Shown piece by piece: positions 8,107-17,337 of a DNA stretch of 64,000 bases. Below the pieces are notes generated by a model, which was not told the origin of the DNA, did no database searches, and was given only the letters and a program-made list of their open reading frames with translations. The DNA lies in contig NZ_JBPSEH010000005.1 in assembly GCF_051488685.1 (NCBI RefSeq), forward strand, positions 124,001 to 188,000, given 5' to 3'. Position numbers and translations under genes: made by a program. The first letter of the stretch is position 1, and every line of letters begins with the position of its first letter. The DNA is from Melioribacter sp051488685 (GTDB taxonomy: Bacteria > Bacteroidota > Ignavibacteria > Ignavibacteriales > Melioribacteraceae).

Positions 8107-10419
8107 ATGAAATTGAGTTTAAAAATTCAATTTTTACTAGCTTCGATTATTGTAGCAATTTTTATTTTGCTTCTTTACACAGGTGTATATTCATTCCTTA
8201 CAGAGATTAATCAATACACATCAAAAAATGATATAAATGGAGTAAGAGTTGTAATCGAAAATTTTCAAAGCAATTTTTTGTCGATGATTATATTGTCAAT
8301 ACTTGTTGCGTTATTGCTTGGACTCTTCTTTATTAAGACCGTTTTGAAAAAATTGTCCTCAATACAAACACGACTTCATAAAATTTCAAATTATGATTTT
8401 TCATCAGAAGCTGAGGAATACCGATTAAAAGACGAACTTCATTTCATCAACAAAGATCTATATAAAGTTCAAAGAGTATTTAGCCGTTTTGTTAGGAATA
8501 CAAATTTAATAGTCGATGTTTTTTTCAAACTTCGTTCGGAAAAAAGTACTGATGGAATATTAGAAAAGCTTGCTGACCTAACTTTGGAAATCTTCGACGT
8601 TAAATATGTGGCAATTTCTGTTTTTGATGAAAAAAATAAAGTTAAAAAATTTATCACACGTGGAGTAAGCGAGGAAATAAAACAAAAGATTGGGAAATAT
8701 CCCGAAGGGAAAGGACTGCTCGGATATATCCATCAAACTCGTGAAACGTTAATGTTGGATGACCTATCTAAACATCCCAAATCATATGGTTTTCCCGCAA
8801 ATCATCCACAAATGAAGACACTTTTGGCCATACCTTTGATACACGAAAATAAAAGTTATGGTAATTTATATATTTCCGAAAAGAAAGACGGAACACCTTT
8901 CAATAATGACGATAAAAAGTTTCTCGAAATGGTTGGTATTATCGCAGTTAATAGTATAATAACATTTGAGTTTGTAGAATATATATCAAAGCGAAATAAA
9001 ATATTAAAGAAGGAAACCGAAATAATAAAAGAAATCATGAATCAGTTAGCAGATAGAGATTTTACTGTCGATTTAGAGTACACATTAGAAGATGAGAACA
9101 ATCAAATTATTGTGGAAAACTTGCAGTTTATGGTCAATTCACTACGTGATGTTTTGCAGCATGTAAGAGAGGTTACAGATAATTTGGCTTCAGCTACAAG
9201 TCAAATTTCAGCAACAACAGAAGAACTTTCTGTAACATCAAAAGAACAGTCATTACAAATTAACGATGTTGCAGCAGCTGTGTCTCAAATGGATTCTGCA
9301 ATACAATTGAATGCTGAAAACGCAATCCAAACAGCTGATAAAGCAAAAGATAATGAGGATATCGTTAAAGGAAGTATTTTAGAAATTGGTAAAACAATTG
9401 ACAAAGTAAAACAAATTGCAGATTTCGTTCAATCCACAGCACAAAAACTTGAATCTCTGGGGAAATCTACAGAATCAATCACAGGCATTCTCCAAGTAAT
9501 TGATGACATAGCTGAACAGACCAATTTGCTAGCATTAAATGCGGCAATTGAAGCCGCACGTGCTGGCGAACACGGACGTGGCTTTGCCGTTGTGGCTGAC
9601 GAAGTTAGAAAATTAGCCGAACGATCCTCGAAGTCAACAAAAGAAATCGGTAAAATTATTTCTGATATACAGAATGAGACACGAAAAGTTGTTGAAACAA
9701 TGAATCGAGGGAATAAAGAGGTCGCAGAAATTATTCAATTAACAGAAAATTCCGAGAAATCATTATCAAAGATTCCAGAAAACATTAATAAGGTTGTTGA
9801 ATTGATCTCCCAGATTGCTGCAGCAAACGAAGAACAGTCTGCTACATCAAAACAGGTTTCTGCCAATGTTGAAAATATCTCTGGAATAATTGGTGAATCT
9901 GCTCATGCAGTTGAACAGATTGCCGAAGCATCTAACGATTTGACCAGACAGGCTGTTAACCTTCAAGAACTGCTAAACATGTTTAAATTATCAAAAACTG
10001 ACAAACATTATACGAACAAGCAAATAACAGGCAGTAATATTAAGATTGATACTTTCGATTTCTCGGCCGCAAAGCTTGCTCATCGTCAATGGAAGATTAG
10101 ATTGCAAAATATTATTCGTGGCAAAGAAACAGTTGATCCAAAAGTTGCAGGAAACTATAAAGGCTGCTCGCTTGGCAAATGGTATTATGGCCCCGGCTCA
10201 ATTAATCTTCGCCATGACCCCGATTTTAAGGAACTTGAAAACTGGCATATTCAATTACATAAACTTGCAGAAGAAATTGTACACGATGTAATCAACGACA
10301 AAAAGAATGAAGCGAAAAATAAATTAGTGGATATTGAAAGATTAAGTGAGAAAATCGTAAGTCTTCTGGATTCACTTGAGATAAAATCAATGAAAAAGAA
10401 TGTGTCGGTGTTAAACTAA
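8107..10419 (+). CDS. Methyl-accepting chemotaxis protein with GAF and CZB zinc-binding domains
   Basis: 770 residues. Helix 1 (about 7-30) and helix 2 (about 57-78) enclose only about 25 periplasmic residues, so sensing is internal. A HAMP-like linker (79-130) and GAF domain (about 135-290) precede the signalling helices. The highly conserved hairpin tip lies near 470-506 (EQTNLLALNAAIEAARAGEHG). The C-terminus is a chemoreceptor zinc-binding (CZB) domain with H659, C687 (GCSLGKWYYG), H714 and H718. CZB domains bind zinc and can respond to oxidants such as hypochlorite in other bacteria. No CheA, CheW or other che gene is in the window, so this is an orphan receptor feeding a distant array. 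GGAG precedes the ATG. Confidence 0.95.
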   Translation: MKLSLKIQFLLASIIVAIFILLLYTGVYSFLTEINQYTSKNDINGVRVVIENFQSNFLSMIILSILVALLLGLFFIKTVLKKLSSIQTRLHKISNYDFSSEAEEYRLKDELHFINKDLYKVQRVFSRFVRNTNLIVDVFFKLRSEKSTDGILEKLADLTLEIFDVKYVAISVFDEKNKVKKFITRGVSEEIKQKIGKYPEGKGLLGYIHQTRETLMLDDLSKHPKSYGFPANHPQMKTLLAIPLIHENKSYGNLYISEKKDGTPFNNDDKKFLEMVGIIAVNSIITFEFVEYISKRNKILKKETEIIKEIMNQLADRDFTVDLEYTLEDENNQIIVENLQFMVNSLRDVLQHVREVTDNLASATSQISATTEELSVTSKEQSLQINDVAAAVSQMDSAIQLNAENAIQTADKAKDNEDIVKGSILEIGKTIDKVKQIADFVQSTAQKLESLGKSTESITGILQVIDDIAEQTNLLALNAAIEAARAGEHGRGFAVVADEVRKLAERSSKSTKEIGKIISDIQNETRKVVETMNRGNKEVAEIIQLTENSEKSLSKIPENINKVVELISQIAAANEEQSATSKQVSANVENISGIIGESAHAVEQIAEASNDLTRQAVNLQELLNMFKLSKTDKHYTNKQITGSNIKIDTFDFSAAKLAHRQWKIRLQNIIRGKETVDPKVAGNYKGCSLGKWYYGPGSINLRHDPDFKELENWHIQLHKLAEEIVHDVINDKKNEAKNKLVDIERLSEKIVSLLDSLEIKSMKKNVSVLN

Positions 10420-10818
10420 TTCGACTTTATTAACAGATTTTGTTCCTTCTAAACCCAGCTTGATGAACAAAGATGTTTTTATGCGAGTAGGTTTCTCTCA
10501 AAATCGTTCATTCTAAGTAAGAACCGACTCTAAAATAACAGTGAATACTTCTATTGCAATTGTTGATTAGGAGAGCAAGTTTTAAATGCCAGGTGGCTTT
10601 GTTTTCAATTTTTCGACTAACTATTTTTAAGTCCATCTTACGCAAAAATTATGCGTCAATTTAGTTTGGAGCTTACACTTAATTTACGTTCTTCAATCTT
10701 TTCAAGTTTTTGAAATAGCATTCTTGAGTAAAACACCTATAATTTCTAACGTTATTGCAAGGTTCTTTAACATAACTTAATTTTTGTAAGTTCTTCGTGT
10801 GCAAATGACTAAGTTCAA
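10420..10818. other. 399-base intergenic region between convergent genes
   Basis: Lies between the 3' ends of the chemoreceptor (+) and the Wzi-like gene (-). A+T-rich, with only a weak short hairpin near 10590 (GCCAGGTGGC) followed by mixed T/A. No strong terminator, repeat or open frame with a ribosome site was seen. Confidence 0.6.
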
Positions 10819-12465
10819 TTACAAATCAAAATAGATTTTAAGATAGAAATGCTGGTTATTATTTCTCCGATTATCTGTCATATTTTTTGAGGAATTATAG
10901 AGATAGGACATTTCGAAGAAGAAATCCCTGATTGGCTCATATTTTATACTAAGTAATACTAAGTCGTTTCCATATCTGATGCCATCGAGAAAATCAATGT
11001 ATTTTGGGTCGATATCCTGACGATGTGACACCAGTGGATCGCCACCTGCATTAAAAACCAGATTGCCGAGTGCGTCATAAATATTTTCACCGCTTCTAAT
11101 GTACCTATATTCAGCCTCGAATCTCAATTTCCTGTTTACATTATAAGTCGTCCTTAGAAGTAATTCGTCCGAATTTGGTCCGATACGATGCCCGAGCAAT
11201 TGACTGTGAGCCGTATAAGAATTCTTTAATGTTATATGAGAATAAACATAGGGTCTGATCTTCGTGTATTCAACAATAAGCGATAAGTCATCGAGCCCCA
11301 AGGGCGAATACCAGAAAGCACCAAGTTGATAAGCCGTTTTATTAGAATAGAGATTCAACTCCTGCAGATGAGAAAGGATGTTTTCATCGAGAAAAAATGT
11401 CCCTTGCAATTCGAGATTTCGAATGAATTTTGTCTGTAAATCGAGAAAAAGAATCCCATTATCCCTGTCCTGCAACGACATTTCTTCGAATTTATAGAAT
11501 GCAAAAGGATTTAAATATGCCAGGTCGAGACTTCTGCCAGTATAAACTACAGTCTCGCCAATGCCAGCATCAAACAAACCAGGAAACGAAAATGTACATT
11601 TATTATAAGCAATATATTTTGTGTAATTGAGCGACCGATCCTCGTGAAATTCACCTATAGTAGAACCGTGTAATGAATAAAAATTGAGAATTCCGTAGTG
11701 GAAATTCATTCTTATAAAATCAACATAAGGATGGTTACCTGTAAGAACAAGTGGTTCACCATAACCATATCCCAGTCGAATTTTTTCCCTGCCAATTTGA
11801 AAGCTTAAATCCATCCCCTCGGCTGGTTCAGTATCATAACGCAAATACCCTTCCGTAAAATCGTAATTCGAAACATTTTCAATATTTTCATAAAATTTGA
11901 AATTGTAATTCAGTCGTGGATCGAATATCGGCGCTTTCCCAGATGAACCCCAGACCCCGCCTTTCTGTACCGTCATGCTGTATCCCAATTTCCCAAAGAG
12001 AGTTCCCCGTACACGGAATCCAATATCGAATAATTCGGAGTTATTGATTTTAGGTTCGATGAGTTGTCCGTGCATAGCGCGTCCAAGAATCTCGATATAA
12101 AGATTCGCATTATTATCTTTATACAAAAAAGTATTCTTGACTTTATCTTCGAACAAACCTTTTAATCCAGCTCCGTCAATCAGGCTAATAGAATTTGATT
12201 GCATTGCATCAAATTCATCAGTGAACTTTTCAAGCAACCCCAATTCTGTTACTGAAAGTTGATCCTTTTTTTCACGTATTTTCTCCAGAAAATTCCAGAC
12301 TTCTTTTCTCGATAAATTTGGATTATCTTCATAAATATTGTCGAGCAGATTTTTGACCTTCATTTCTTTCAAGAAAATATAGACGGGATGGTCTAACGGA
12401 ACATTCTCCTGTTGAGAAAAAAGTGGCAAAGCAATAAGAAATAATAATACAATTTTACGCTTCAT
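10819..12465 (-). CDS. Outer-membrane beta-barrel protein, capsule-assembly Wzi-like
   Basis: 548 residues with a signal peptide (MKRKIVLLFLIALPLFSQQ). A helical segment of about 80 residues comes first (DNPNLSRKEVWNFLEKIREKK). The rest consists of alternating strands rich in aromatic residues and glycine (GYSMTVQKGG, GREKIRLGYGYGEP), ending in a strand-like YLKIYFDL, as expected for an outer-membrane barrel. Overall resemblance is to the Wzi capsule-assembly family common in Bacteroidota, where members help retain or organise surface polysaccharide. No capsule cluster is adjacent, so the function is tentative. It follows the POT transporter gene by 6 bases, implying one transcript. Confidence 0.72.
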   Translation of the reverse strand: MKRKIVLLFLIALPLFSQQENVPLDHPVYIFLKEMKVKNLLDNIYEDNPNLSRKEVWNFLEKIREKKDQLSVTELGLLEKFTDEFDAMQSNSISLIDGAGLKGLFEDKVKNTFLYKDNNANLYIEILGRAMHGQLIEPKINNSELFDIGFRVRGTLFGKLGYSMTVQKGGVWGSSGKAPIFDPRLNYNFKFYENIENVSNYDFTEGYLRYDTEPAEGMDLSFQIGREKIRLGYGYGEPLVLTGNHPYVDFIRMNFHYGILNFYSLHGSTIGEFHEDRSLNYTKYIAYNKCTFSFPGLFDAGIGETVVYTGRSLDLAYLNPFAFYKFEEMSLQDRDNGILFLDLQTKFIRNLELQGTFFLDENILSHLQELNLYSNKTAYQLGAFWYSPLGLDDLSLIVEYTKIRPYVYSHITLKNSYTAHSQLLGHRIGPNSDELLLRTTYNVNRKLRFEAEYRYIRSGENIYDALGNLVFNAGGDPLVSHRQDIDPKYIDFLDGIRYGNDLVLLSIKYEPIRDFFFEMSYLYNSSKNMTDNRRNNNQHFYLKIYFDL

Positions 12466-12471
12466 AGTTTA

Positions 12472-13761
12472 TTAGACATCTTCTATTTTGGGACGTAAAA
12501 ATTTGTTATATAAAAGTAAGCCTGCAATTGTGGCCAGTCCAATTGAACTGAAGATGAGCCACAATATTTGAGGATTTTTCAGATTGTCGACAAAATGGAC
12601 ATAAAGACTTGCGCCAAGAACTCCTCCAATCCCGCTCCCAATAACTCCGTATAAAAATGCGTAACCTAAATAAAGCGCTTTCTTATCTTCAGGGGCAATT
12701 AGTCCCACATAACTGATGAATTTTGGATGCGCAGTCATCTCGCCTATGGAGAAAATAAATATTCCAAGGATAAAAACATACGGGTGAGTTGAGATTGCAA
12801 GTATTGCCATTCCGATAGTACCAAGTGCAATGCCGGCAATCATCGTAGGCAATGCCTTCTTGTTTTTAACCAGATTCGAAATAAAAATTTGCAGCAAAAT
12901 AATTGTACCTGCATTAATGACTGTAACGTGCTCGACGTCAAACTTCCAATCTGGATTGGCGACGAAGATACCAAGTACAGAATTTACAAGATTGTTCACC
13001 GGCGTTGTATCGACATATTCTCTCACATACCAGAGCACAGTATCAAACTGCTGGAAATAGAGGATCCAGAAACCCGAATAAATAACAATCATAATAACGA
13101 ATCTAAAATCTCCCAGAACTTTTACCATATCGAGAAGAACCTGTGCAAGAGATTTAGTGTTACTCGGCTTTTCGGGTTCTTTGTATACAAAAATATTTAG
13201 CAGTATAAGCCAGCCGGTGCCTATTGCAGCCATTATAAAAATATACGACCACGAAATTTGTTTTAAAGTTGGAACCAGTATAAGAGGAAACAAAAATGCG
13301 CCGAGATTAATCGTCCAGTAAAAGATTCCAAAAGCAAGTGTGGAGTTTGATTTATCCGTAGTGCGAGCAATCGTACCCGATATAATGGGCTTAAAAAAAC
13401 CGGCGCCTATTGCCATTAAAATCAAACTTGCAAAGACCAGTCCATACGATGTAAAAAGAGATGTAAGGAAATAACCACTGCTCATAAGTACGAATGCAAA
13501 CATTAATGTTTTTTTATAACCGAACCGATCGGCAATTGCACCCGAGAGAATCGGTAGAAAATAGAGGAGGGGTGTAATCGTACTTTTAATAATCCCGACA
13601 CTTTCTTTTGAAAATCCCAGTCCACCTTCGTTGTGGCTGATAACCAGATAGACAGAAAGCACCGACATAACACCATAATAAGATCCACGTTCAAAAAATT
13701 CCATAGTAATTACAGTCCAGAAATTACGCGGGAATTGAGCGAGAGTTTTTTTGAAAGACAT
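12472..13761 (-). CDS. POT-family proton-coupled peptide transporter (MFS)
   Basis: 429 residues and about 12 transmembrane helices. The N-terminal helix contains EFFERGSYYG, the ExxER signature (E21, E24, R25) followed by the YY pair of proton-dependent oligopeptide transporters. The loop DRFGYKK between helices 2 and 3 is the usual MFS motif. Likely substrates are di/tripeptides or related amides taken up with protons. The start has AAGGAA seven bases upstream, and the tRNA-Arg gene ends 28 bases before it on the same strand. The Wzi-like gene follows directly. Substrate is inferred from family only. Confidence 0.85.
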   Translation of the reverse strand: MSFKKTLAQFPRNFWTVITMEFFERGSYYGVMSVLSVYLVISHNEGGLGFSKESVGIIKSTITPLLYFLPILSGAIADRFGYKKTLMFAFVLMSSGYFLTSLFTSYGLVFASLILMAIGAGFFKPIISGTIARTTDKSNSTLAFGIFYWTINLGAFLFPLILVPTLKQISWSYIFIMAAIGTGWLILLNIFVYKEPEKPSNTKSLAQVLLDMVKVLGDFRFVIMIVIYSGFWILYFQQFDTVLWYVREYVDTTPVNNLVNSVLGIFVANPDWKFDVEHVTVINAGTIILLQIFISNLVKNKKALPTMIAGIALGTIGMAILAISTHPYVFILGIFIFSIGEMTAHPKFISYVGLIAPEDKKALYLGYAFLYGVIGSGIGGVLGASLYVHFVDNLKNPQILWLIFSSIGLATIAGLLLYNKFLRPKIEDV

Positions 13762-13789
13762 AAATTTCCTTACTATATGATAAAATTTG

Positions 13790-13861
13790 TACCCCCGGCG
13801 GGAATCGAACCCACATCTCGAGCTCCGGAGGCTCGCGTTCTATCCTTTGAACTACAGGGGC
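13790..13861 (-). tRNA. tRNA-Arg (anticodon CCG)
   Basis: 72 bases forming a full cloverleaf. The acceptor stem is GCCCCTG with CGGGGGT (two G-U pairs), the D stem GTTC/GAAC, the anticodon stem CGAGC/GCTCG with loop CTCCGGA, and the T stem GTGGG/CCCGC around TTCGATT. The discriminator base is A and CCA is not encoded. It decodes CGG. It is read in the same direction as the POT transporter gene and may share its transcript. Confidence 0.96.
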
Positions 13862-13993
13862 ATTTTTTTCTGATTCCAAAATAATAAATTTGTCCTTAAC
13901 TGAAATTATATTTTCATTATTTGTTTTCTATGTATATATTATCTCTTGTCGCTAAAACTATTTTTTTGATATCATTTTAAATAAGAGGAATTT

Positions 13994-14506
13994 ATGTCCA
14001 AGACGATGAAAAAATTAGTCGATGATGTAATTACGTCGTTAAAGAAGCTTCCTGAACCCGGCAAAAAGAGCGGCTCGTTCTGGGACTTCATGAAAAGCCA
14101 GCTAACCGAAGAAGGCGAGTGGGAACAAAAACATATACAAACCATCGAAAAAGAAATCGACAAGCTCCTTTCAAAGCTCGATAAGAAAAATATCGAAGAG
14201 TTATGGAGTGCCACTCCCGCAGCGGAAGATTCGATTGACGATAAACCTTCGGTCAAACAGATGAAGAGTGACATTAAAGATGAACTGGTAGGACAGGTTA
14301 TGGATAGAATGGACGAGAATTATTCCAGGCGCGACTCTTTTTTCGCCGAAGAAGAAAATTACATCTCCGACGAGGACGAAGAAAAAGAAGAATCGGAAGA
14401 CGAACCCCCGCTGGGTGACATCGGAAACATTGACATTGACGACGAAGATATTGATATCGATGATTTGCTCGACGATAATATTGAAGACGACGAAGATCTC
14501 TATTAA
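13994..14506 (+). CDS. Conserved-looking acidic protein of unknown function
   Basis: 170 residues; family not recognised. The first 75 residues are lysine/glutamate-rich helices (DDVITSLKKLPEPGKKSGSFW). The last 55 are extremely acidic with I/D alternation (NIDIDDEDIDIDDLLDD). There is no signal peptide, membrane segment or cysteine. AGAGGA precedes the ATG, and the phzF-like gene follows 12 bases later, so both are probably co-transcribed. The acidic tail suggests binding to a basic partner (nucleic-acid-binding protein, ribosome or metal), but this is a guess. Confidence 0.7.
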   Translation: MSKTMKKLVDDVITSLKKLPEPGKKSGSFWDFMKSQLTEEGEWEQKHIQTIEKEIDKLLSKLDKKNIEELWSATPAAEDSIDDKPSVKQMKSDIKDELVGQVMDRMDENYSRRDSFFAEEENYISDEDEEKEESEDEPPLGDIGNIDIDDEDIDIDDLLDDNIEDDEDLY

Positions 14507-14518
14507 ATTGGAATAAAA

Positions 14519-15301
14519 ATGGAACTCGACATTTTTCAGGTAGATGCTTTTGCATCCGAATTATTCAGAGGTAATCCCGCTGCCGTTGTGCCTCTGGAAA
14601 AATGGCTGGACGACGATTTAATGCAAAACATTGCAGCTGAGAATAATCTCTCGGAAACTGCATTTTTCATAAAAGATGGGAATAACTATCGAATTCGCTG
14701 GATGACCCCCACTTCGGAAGTGCCACTCTGCGGACACGCCACGCTCGCCACTTCTTTTGTTATCTTTAATTTTTTTGAAAAAGAAGCAAATGTGTTAAAC
14801 TTTATCTCGAAGAGTGGACCTCTTTCGGTCTTGAAAGAAAAAGACCTTCTGGTGCTCGACTTCCCTTCAAACAAGCCCCAACCAGTTAAAATGCCAGAAG
14901 GAATTATAAAGTGTTTCGGCAAAGAACCCGTTGAATCGTTAGAAAGCAGTTCTTTTCTCTTATTGATTTTTGACGACGAAGAATTTATCCGTAATTATAT
15001 TCCCGACATCGAAGCCATCAAAAAATTTCATAAACATGGAGTAATTATTTCTTCAAGAGGGAAAGAAGTTGATTTCGTTTCAAGAGTTTTCGTTCCAAAC
15101 GAAGGCATCAATGAAGATCCTGTTACTGGCTCTGCTCATACCGTTCTAACTCCTTACTGGTCCGAAAAATTGAATAAAAAATTGTTGACTGCATACCAGG
15201 TTTCAAAACGAGGGGGTAAATTAATCTGCGAAAACTCAGGAGAAAGGACAAAGATTAAAGGTAATGCAGTTCTTTATCTTAAAGGCAAAATTTATCTTTA
15301 A
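14519..15301 (+). CDS. PhzF family isomerase
   Basis: 260 residues. The N-terminus has the family pattern QVDAFASELFRGNPAAVV, and the catalytic glutamate lies in NNLSETAFF. A glycine-rich CGHATLATSF motif follows, with the mirror motif EDPVTGSAHT in the second half. PhzF-fold proteins are diaminopimelate-epimerase-like isomerases. The phenazine enzyme isomerises DHHA, but most homologues outside phenazine clusters have unknown substrates, and no phenazine genes are here. Cytoplasmic. A terminator-like hairpin lies 15 bases after the stop. Confidence 0.9.
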   Translation: MELDIFQVDAFASELFRGNPAAVVPLEKWLDDDLMQNIAAENNLSETAFFIKDGNNYRIRWMTPTSEVPLCGHATLATSFVIFNFFEKEANVLNFISKSGPLSVLKEKDLLVLDFPSNKPQPVKMPEGIIKCFGKEPVESLESSSFLLLIFDDEEFIRNYIPDIEAIKKFHKHGVIISSRGKEVDFVSRVFVPNEGINEDPVTGSAHTVLTPYWSEKLNKKLLTAYQVSKRGGKLICENSGERTKIKGNAVLYLKGKIYL

Positions 15302-15315
15302 AATTATCACCTAAA

Positions 15316-15340
15316 AAAATTTTCGCATTGCGAAAATTTT
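15316..15340 (+). terminator. Terminator-like hairpin after phzF-like gene
   Basis: Eleven-base perfect stem AAAATTTTCGC / GCGAAAATTTT with an ATT loop. The T stretch is part of the 3' arm and is not followed by a separate U-run, and the stem works equally on either strand. Likely ends the 13994-15301 transcript. Strength is uncertain. Confidence 0.5.
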
Positions 15341-15383
15341 GCACAAATATCATATCTTAATAGAGTCAATTTTAACCAATTAG

Positions 15384-17336
15384 ATGAAGAAGCAGATATT
15401 ATTTATTTTGTTACTTGTTGCATTAGTTTCGTGCGATGCTCCGCATTTAAATCCATTTGACCCCGATAACCCGGATAACAATTTCGGCTCGGTCGAGGGG
15501 AGAGTCTATTTATCCGGCGAATCCAAACTTCCAATTGCAAATGCCGTAGTTACTTTTTCGAATCAAAAAGTTTATGCACTTTCGGATTCTACGGGAAAAT
15601 TCAAACTCGAAAATCTGGAGCTCTCTGAAGGATGGCTTTTTGTAGAAAAAGATGGCATGACAAAAGATTCGATTTTCATCAACTGGAATGCTGGTAAAAG
15701 CATCAAGAATCTGGAATTTCATCTTTCTTATAAAATTGGCTCTTTTGATGGTTATGTATACACAATAAATAATCAGCGACTTGCCAATGCCAAAGTTTAC
15801 TGGAAGAACCAGAATAAATTTTCGTTAACCAATGAAGAAGGTTACTATTTAATTGATAACGTGCAAATGAAAGATGGATGGATCTATTTCGAAAAGAAGG
15901 GGTATGCTACCGACTCGGTTTACTTAAACTGGAATAATCAAAACAAAGTAAGAATTGAGAATTTAATACTGTTTCCTACCATCGGTCAACTGGATGGATA
16001 TGTTTATTCAAGCTCGGGCAGCGAACTTTCCAGTGTAAAAGTATACTGGAAAAATCAGAATTTACTTGTACACACAAATTCTAATGGTTACTATAAATTC
16101 AACGAAATTTCTTTAGAGGATGGCTGGCTAATTTTTGAAAAGGAAGGTTACTTTTCGGATTCGATCTACGTAAGATGGAGTGGTGAAAAAATTAAGCATC
16201 TCGAGAACATAATTTTAGCTCCATCACTCGGTACAATAGACGGCTTTGTTTTTTCTGCGCCTCGTATTCCCGCTTCGAATGTGCGGGTGATCTGGACAAA
16301 TCAAAATATTATTACTTATTCAAACTCGCTCGGATATTACAAATTATCTGGAATAACCATTAAAGATGGCTGGATTAAATTTGAGAAAAATGGCCTTGCC
16401 ACAGATTCACTTTATATCGAATGGAATGGAAGCAACAATATAAGAGCACAGGAAAAAATCCTCAGTTATACTAAAGTACGACTTTATGGCTATGTTAGAA
16501 CTCTCTCTTTACCACGCAAAGCTTTATCTGGAGTTAAAGTATTATGGAAAAATCAATCGATTGTAACTCAAACTAATTCTTCGGGTTACTATGAGTTCAA
16601 AGAAGTAGAACCTGAAAATGGATGGCTCTACTTTGAAAAAGAGGGCTACAGCAGCGATTCGCTTTATGTCGAATTCTCAAGTTCATCTTCTAAATTAGCC
16701 GACGACAAATATCTCAACTCGATTCCCGTTCTACAAAATCTGCAAATATATTCGAGCGTGCAGAATAAATATCCAGACGTGAAAAACTATAGAATGACCG
16801 TTCAGGCAAAAATTACAGACAACGAGAACGACATCGATACAGTCTTTGTGGTAAATTATTCACTCGGGTTTAAAAAACGGTTGATATACAATCCCGACAA
16901 TGGATATTATGAAAATACTTTCCGAACGACAGATTTAAAGGTTTCTTCAATGGAAGACGTTATCGGATTCGATTTTTCAATTCTTGTAAAAGACAAATTT
17001 AACCACGAGTTTAACGTCGGGAAATCGAACATAAAAAGAATAATTAATCAGGAAATTTCGATAGAAAGCCCCATCAACAAAGCTGAAACAGGAGCTAATC
17101 CCACATTTAAATGGAAACGCTTCGAACCTGGATTTAAATTTACATTCAGAATACAAGTTTATACCGATGAACTTTCTCCAATACTTGTTTGGGAAAAGTA
17201 TAATATTTCGAAAGATGCAGTCGAACAGGTTTGCGAAATTACATTACCAGCGGGAGATTATTATTGGGTAATCTGGTGCATTGATGAATATGGCGACAAT
17301 TCAATTTCTAAACCCGGAACATTCACGGTAAAGTAA
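15384..17336 (+). CDS. Lipoprotein with five tandem carboxypeptidase-regulatory-like repeats
   Basis: 650 residues. A signal peptide ends in lipobox LVSC (C17), so the protein is lipid-anchored in the envelope. Five repeats of about 80 residues follow (about 35-113, 118-198, 202-282, 284-363, 366-445). Each has G.VDGYVY-like opening, VYWKNQN, NS.GYY, DGW..FEK.GY and DS.Y..W blocks, matching the CarboxypepD_reg beta-sandwich. Residues 450-650 look like further beta-sandwich domains. Such modules act as surface spacers or adhesive stalks. It is the first gene of a run leading into the sigma-54 activator one base after its stop, so it may be both a product and a sensor of that regulatory unit. 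No enzyme motif was seen. Confidence 0.82.
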   Translation: MKKQILFILLLVALVSCDAPHLNPFDPDNPDNNFGSVEGRVYLSGESKLPIANAVVTFSNQKVYALSDSTGKFKLENLELSEGWLFVEKDGMTKDSIFINWNAGKSIKNLEFHLSYKIGSFDGYVYTINNQRLANAKVYWKNQNKFSLTNEEGYYLIDNVQMKDGWIYFEKKGYATDSVYLNWNNQNKVRIENLILFPTIGQLDGYVYSSSGSELSSVKVYWKNQNLLVHTNSNGYYKFNEISLEDGWLIFEKEGYFSDSIYVRWSGEKIKHLENIILAPSLGTIDGFVFSAPRIPASNVRVIWTNQNIITYSNSLGYYKLSGITIKDGWIKFEKNGLATDSLYIEWNGSNNIRAQEKILSYTKVRLYGYVRTLSLPRKALSGVKVLWKNQSIVTQTNSSGYYEFKEVEPENGWLYFEKEGYSSDSLYVEFSSSSSKLADDKYLNSIPVLQNLQIYSSVQNKYPDVKNYRMTVQAKITDNENDIDTVFVVNYSLGFKKRLIYNPDNGYYENTFRTTDLKVSSMEDVIGFDFSILVKDKFNHEFNVGKSNIKRIINQEISIESPINKAETGANPTFKWKRFEPGFKFTFRIQVYTDELSPILVWEKYNISKDAVEQVCEITLPAGDYYWVIWCIDEYGDNSISKPGTFTVK

Positions 17337-17337
17337 G

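Noticed and set aside
13633..13884. 83-residue plus-strand open frame containing PPAGIEPTSRAPEAR
   Set aside because: This is the antisense translation of the tRNA-Arg gene, a known source of false proteins.
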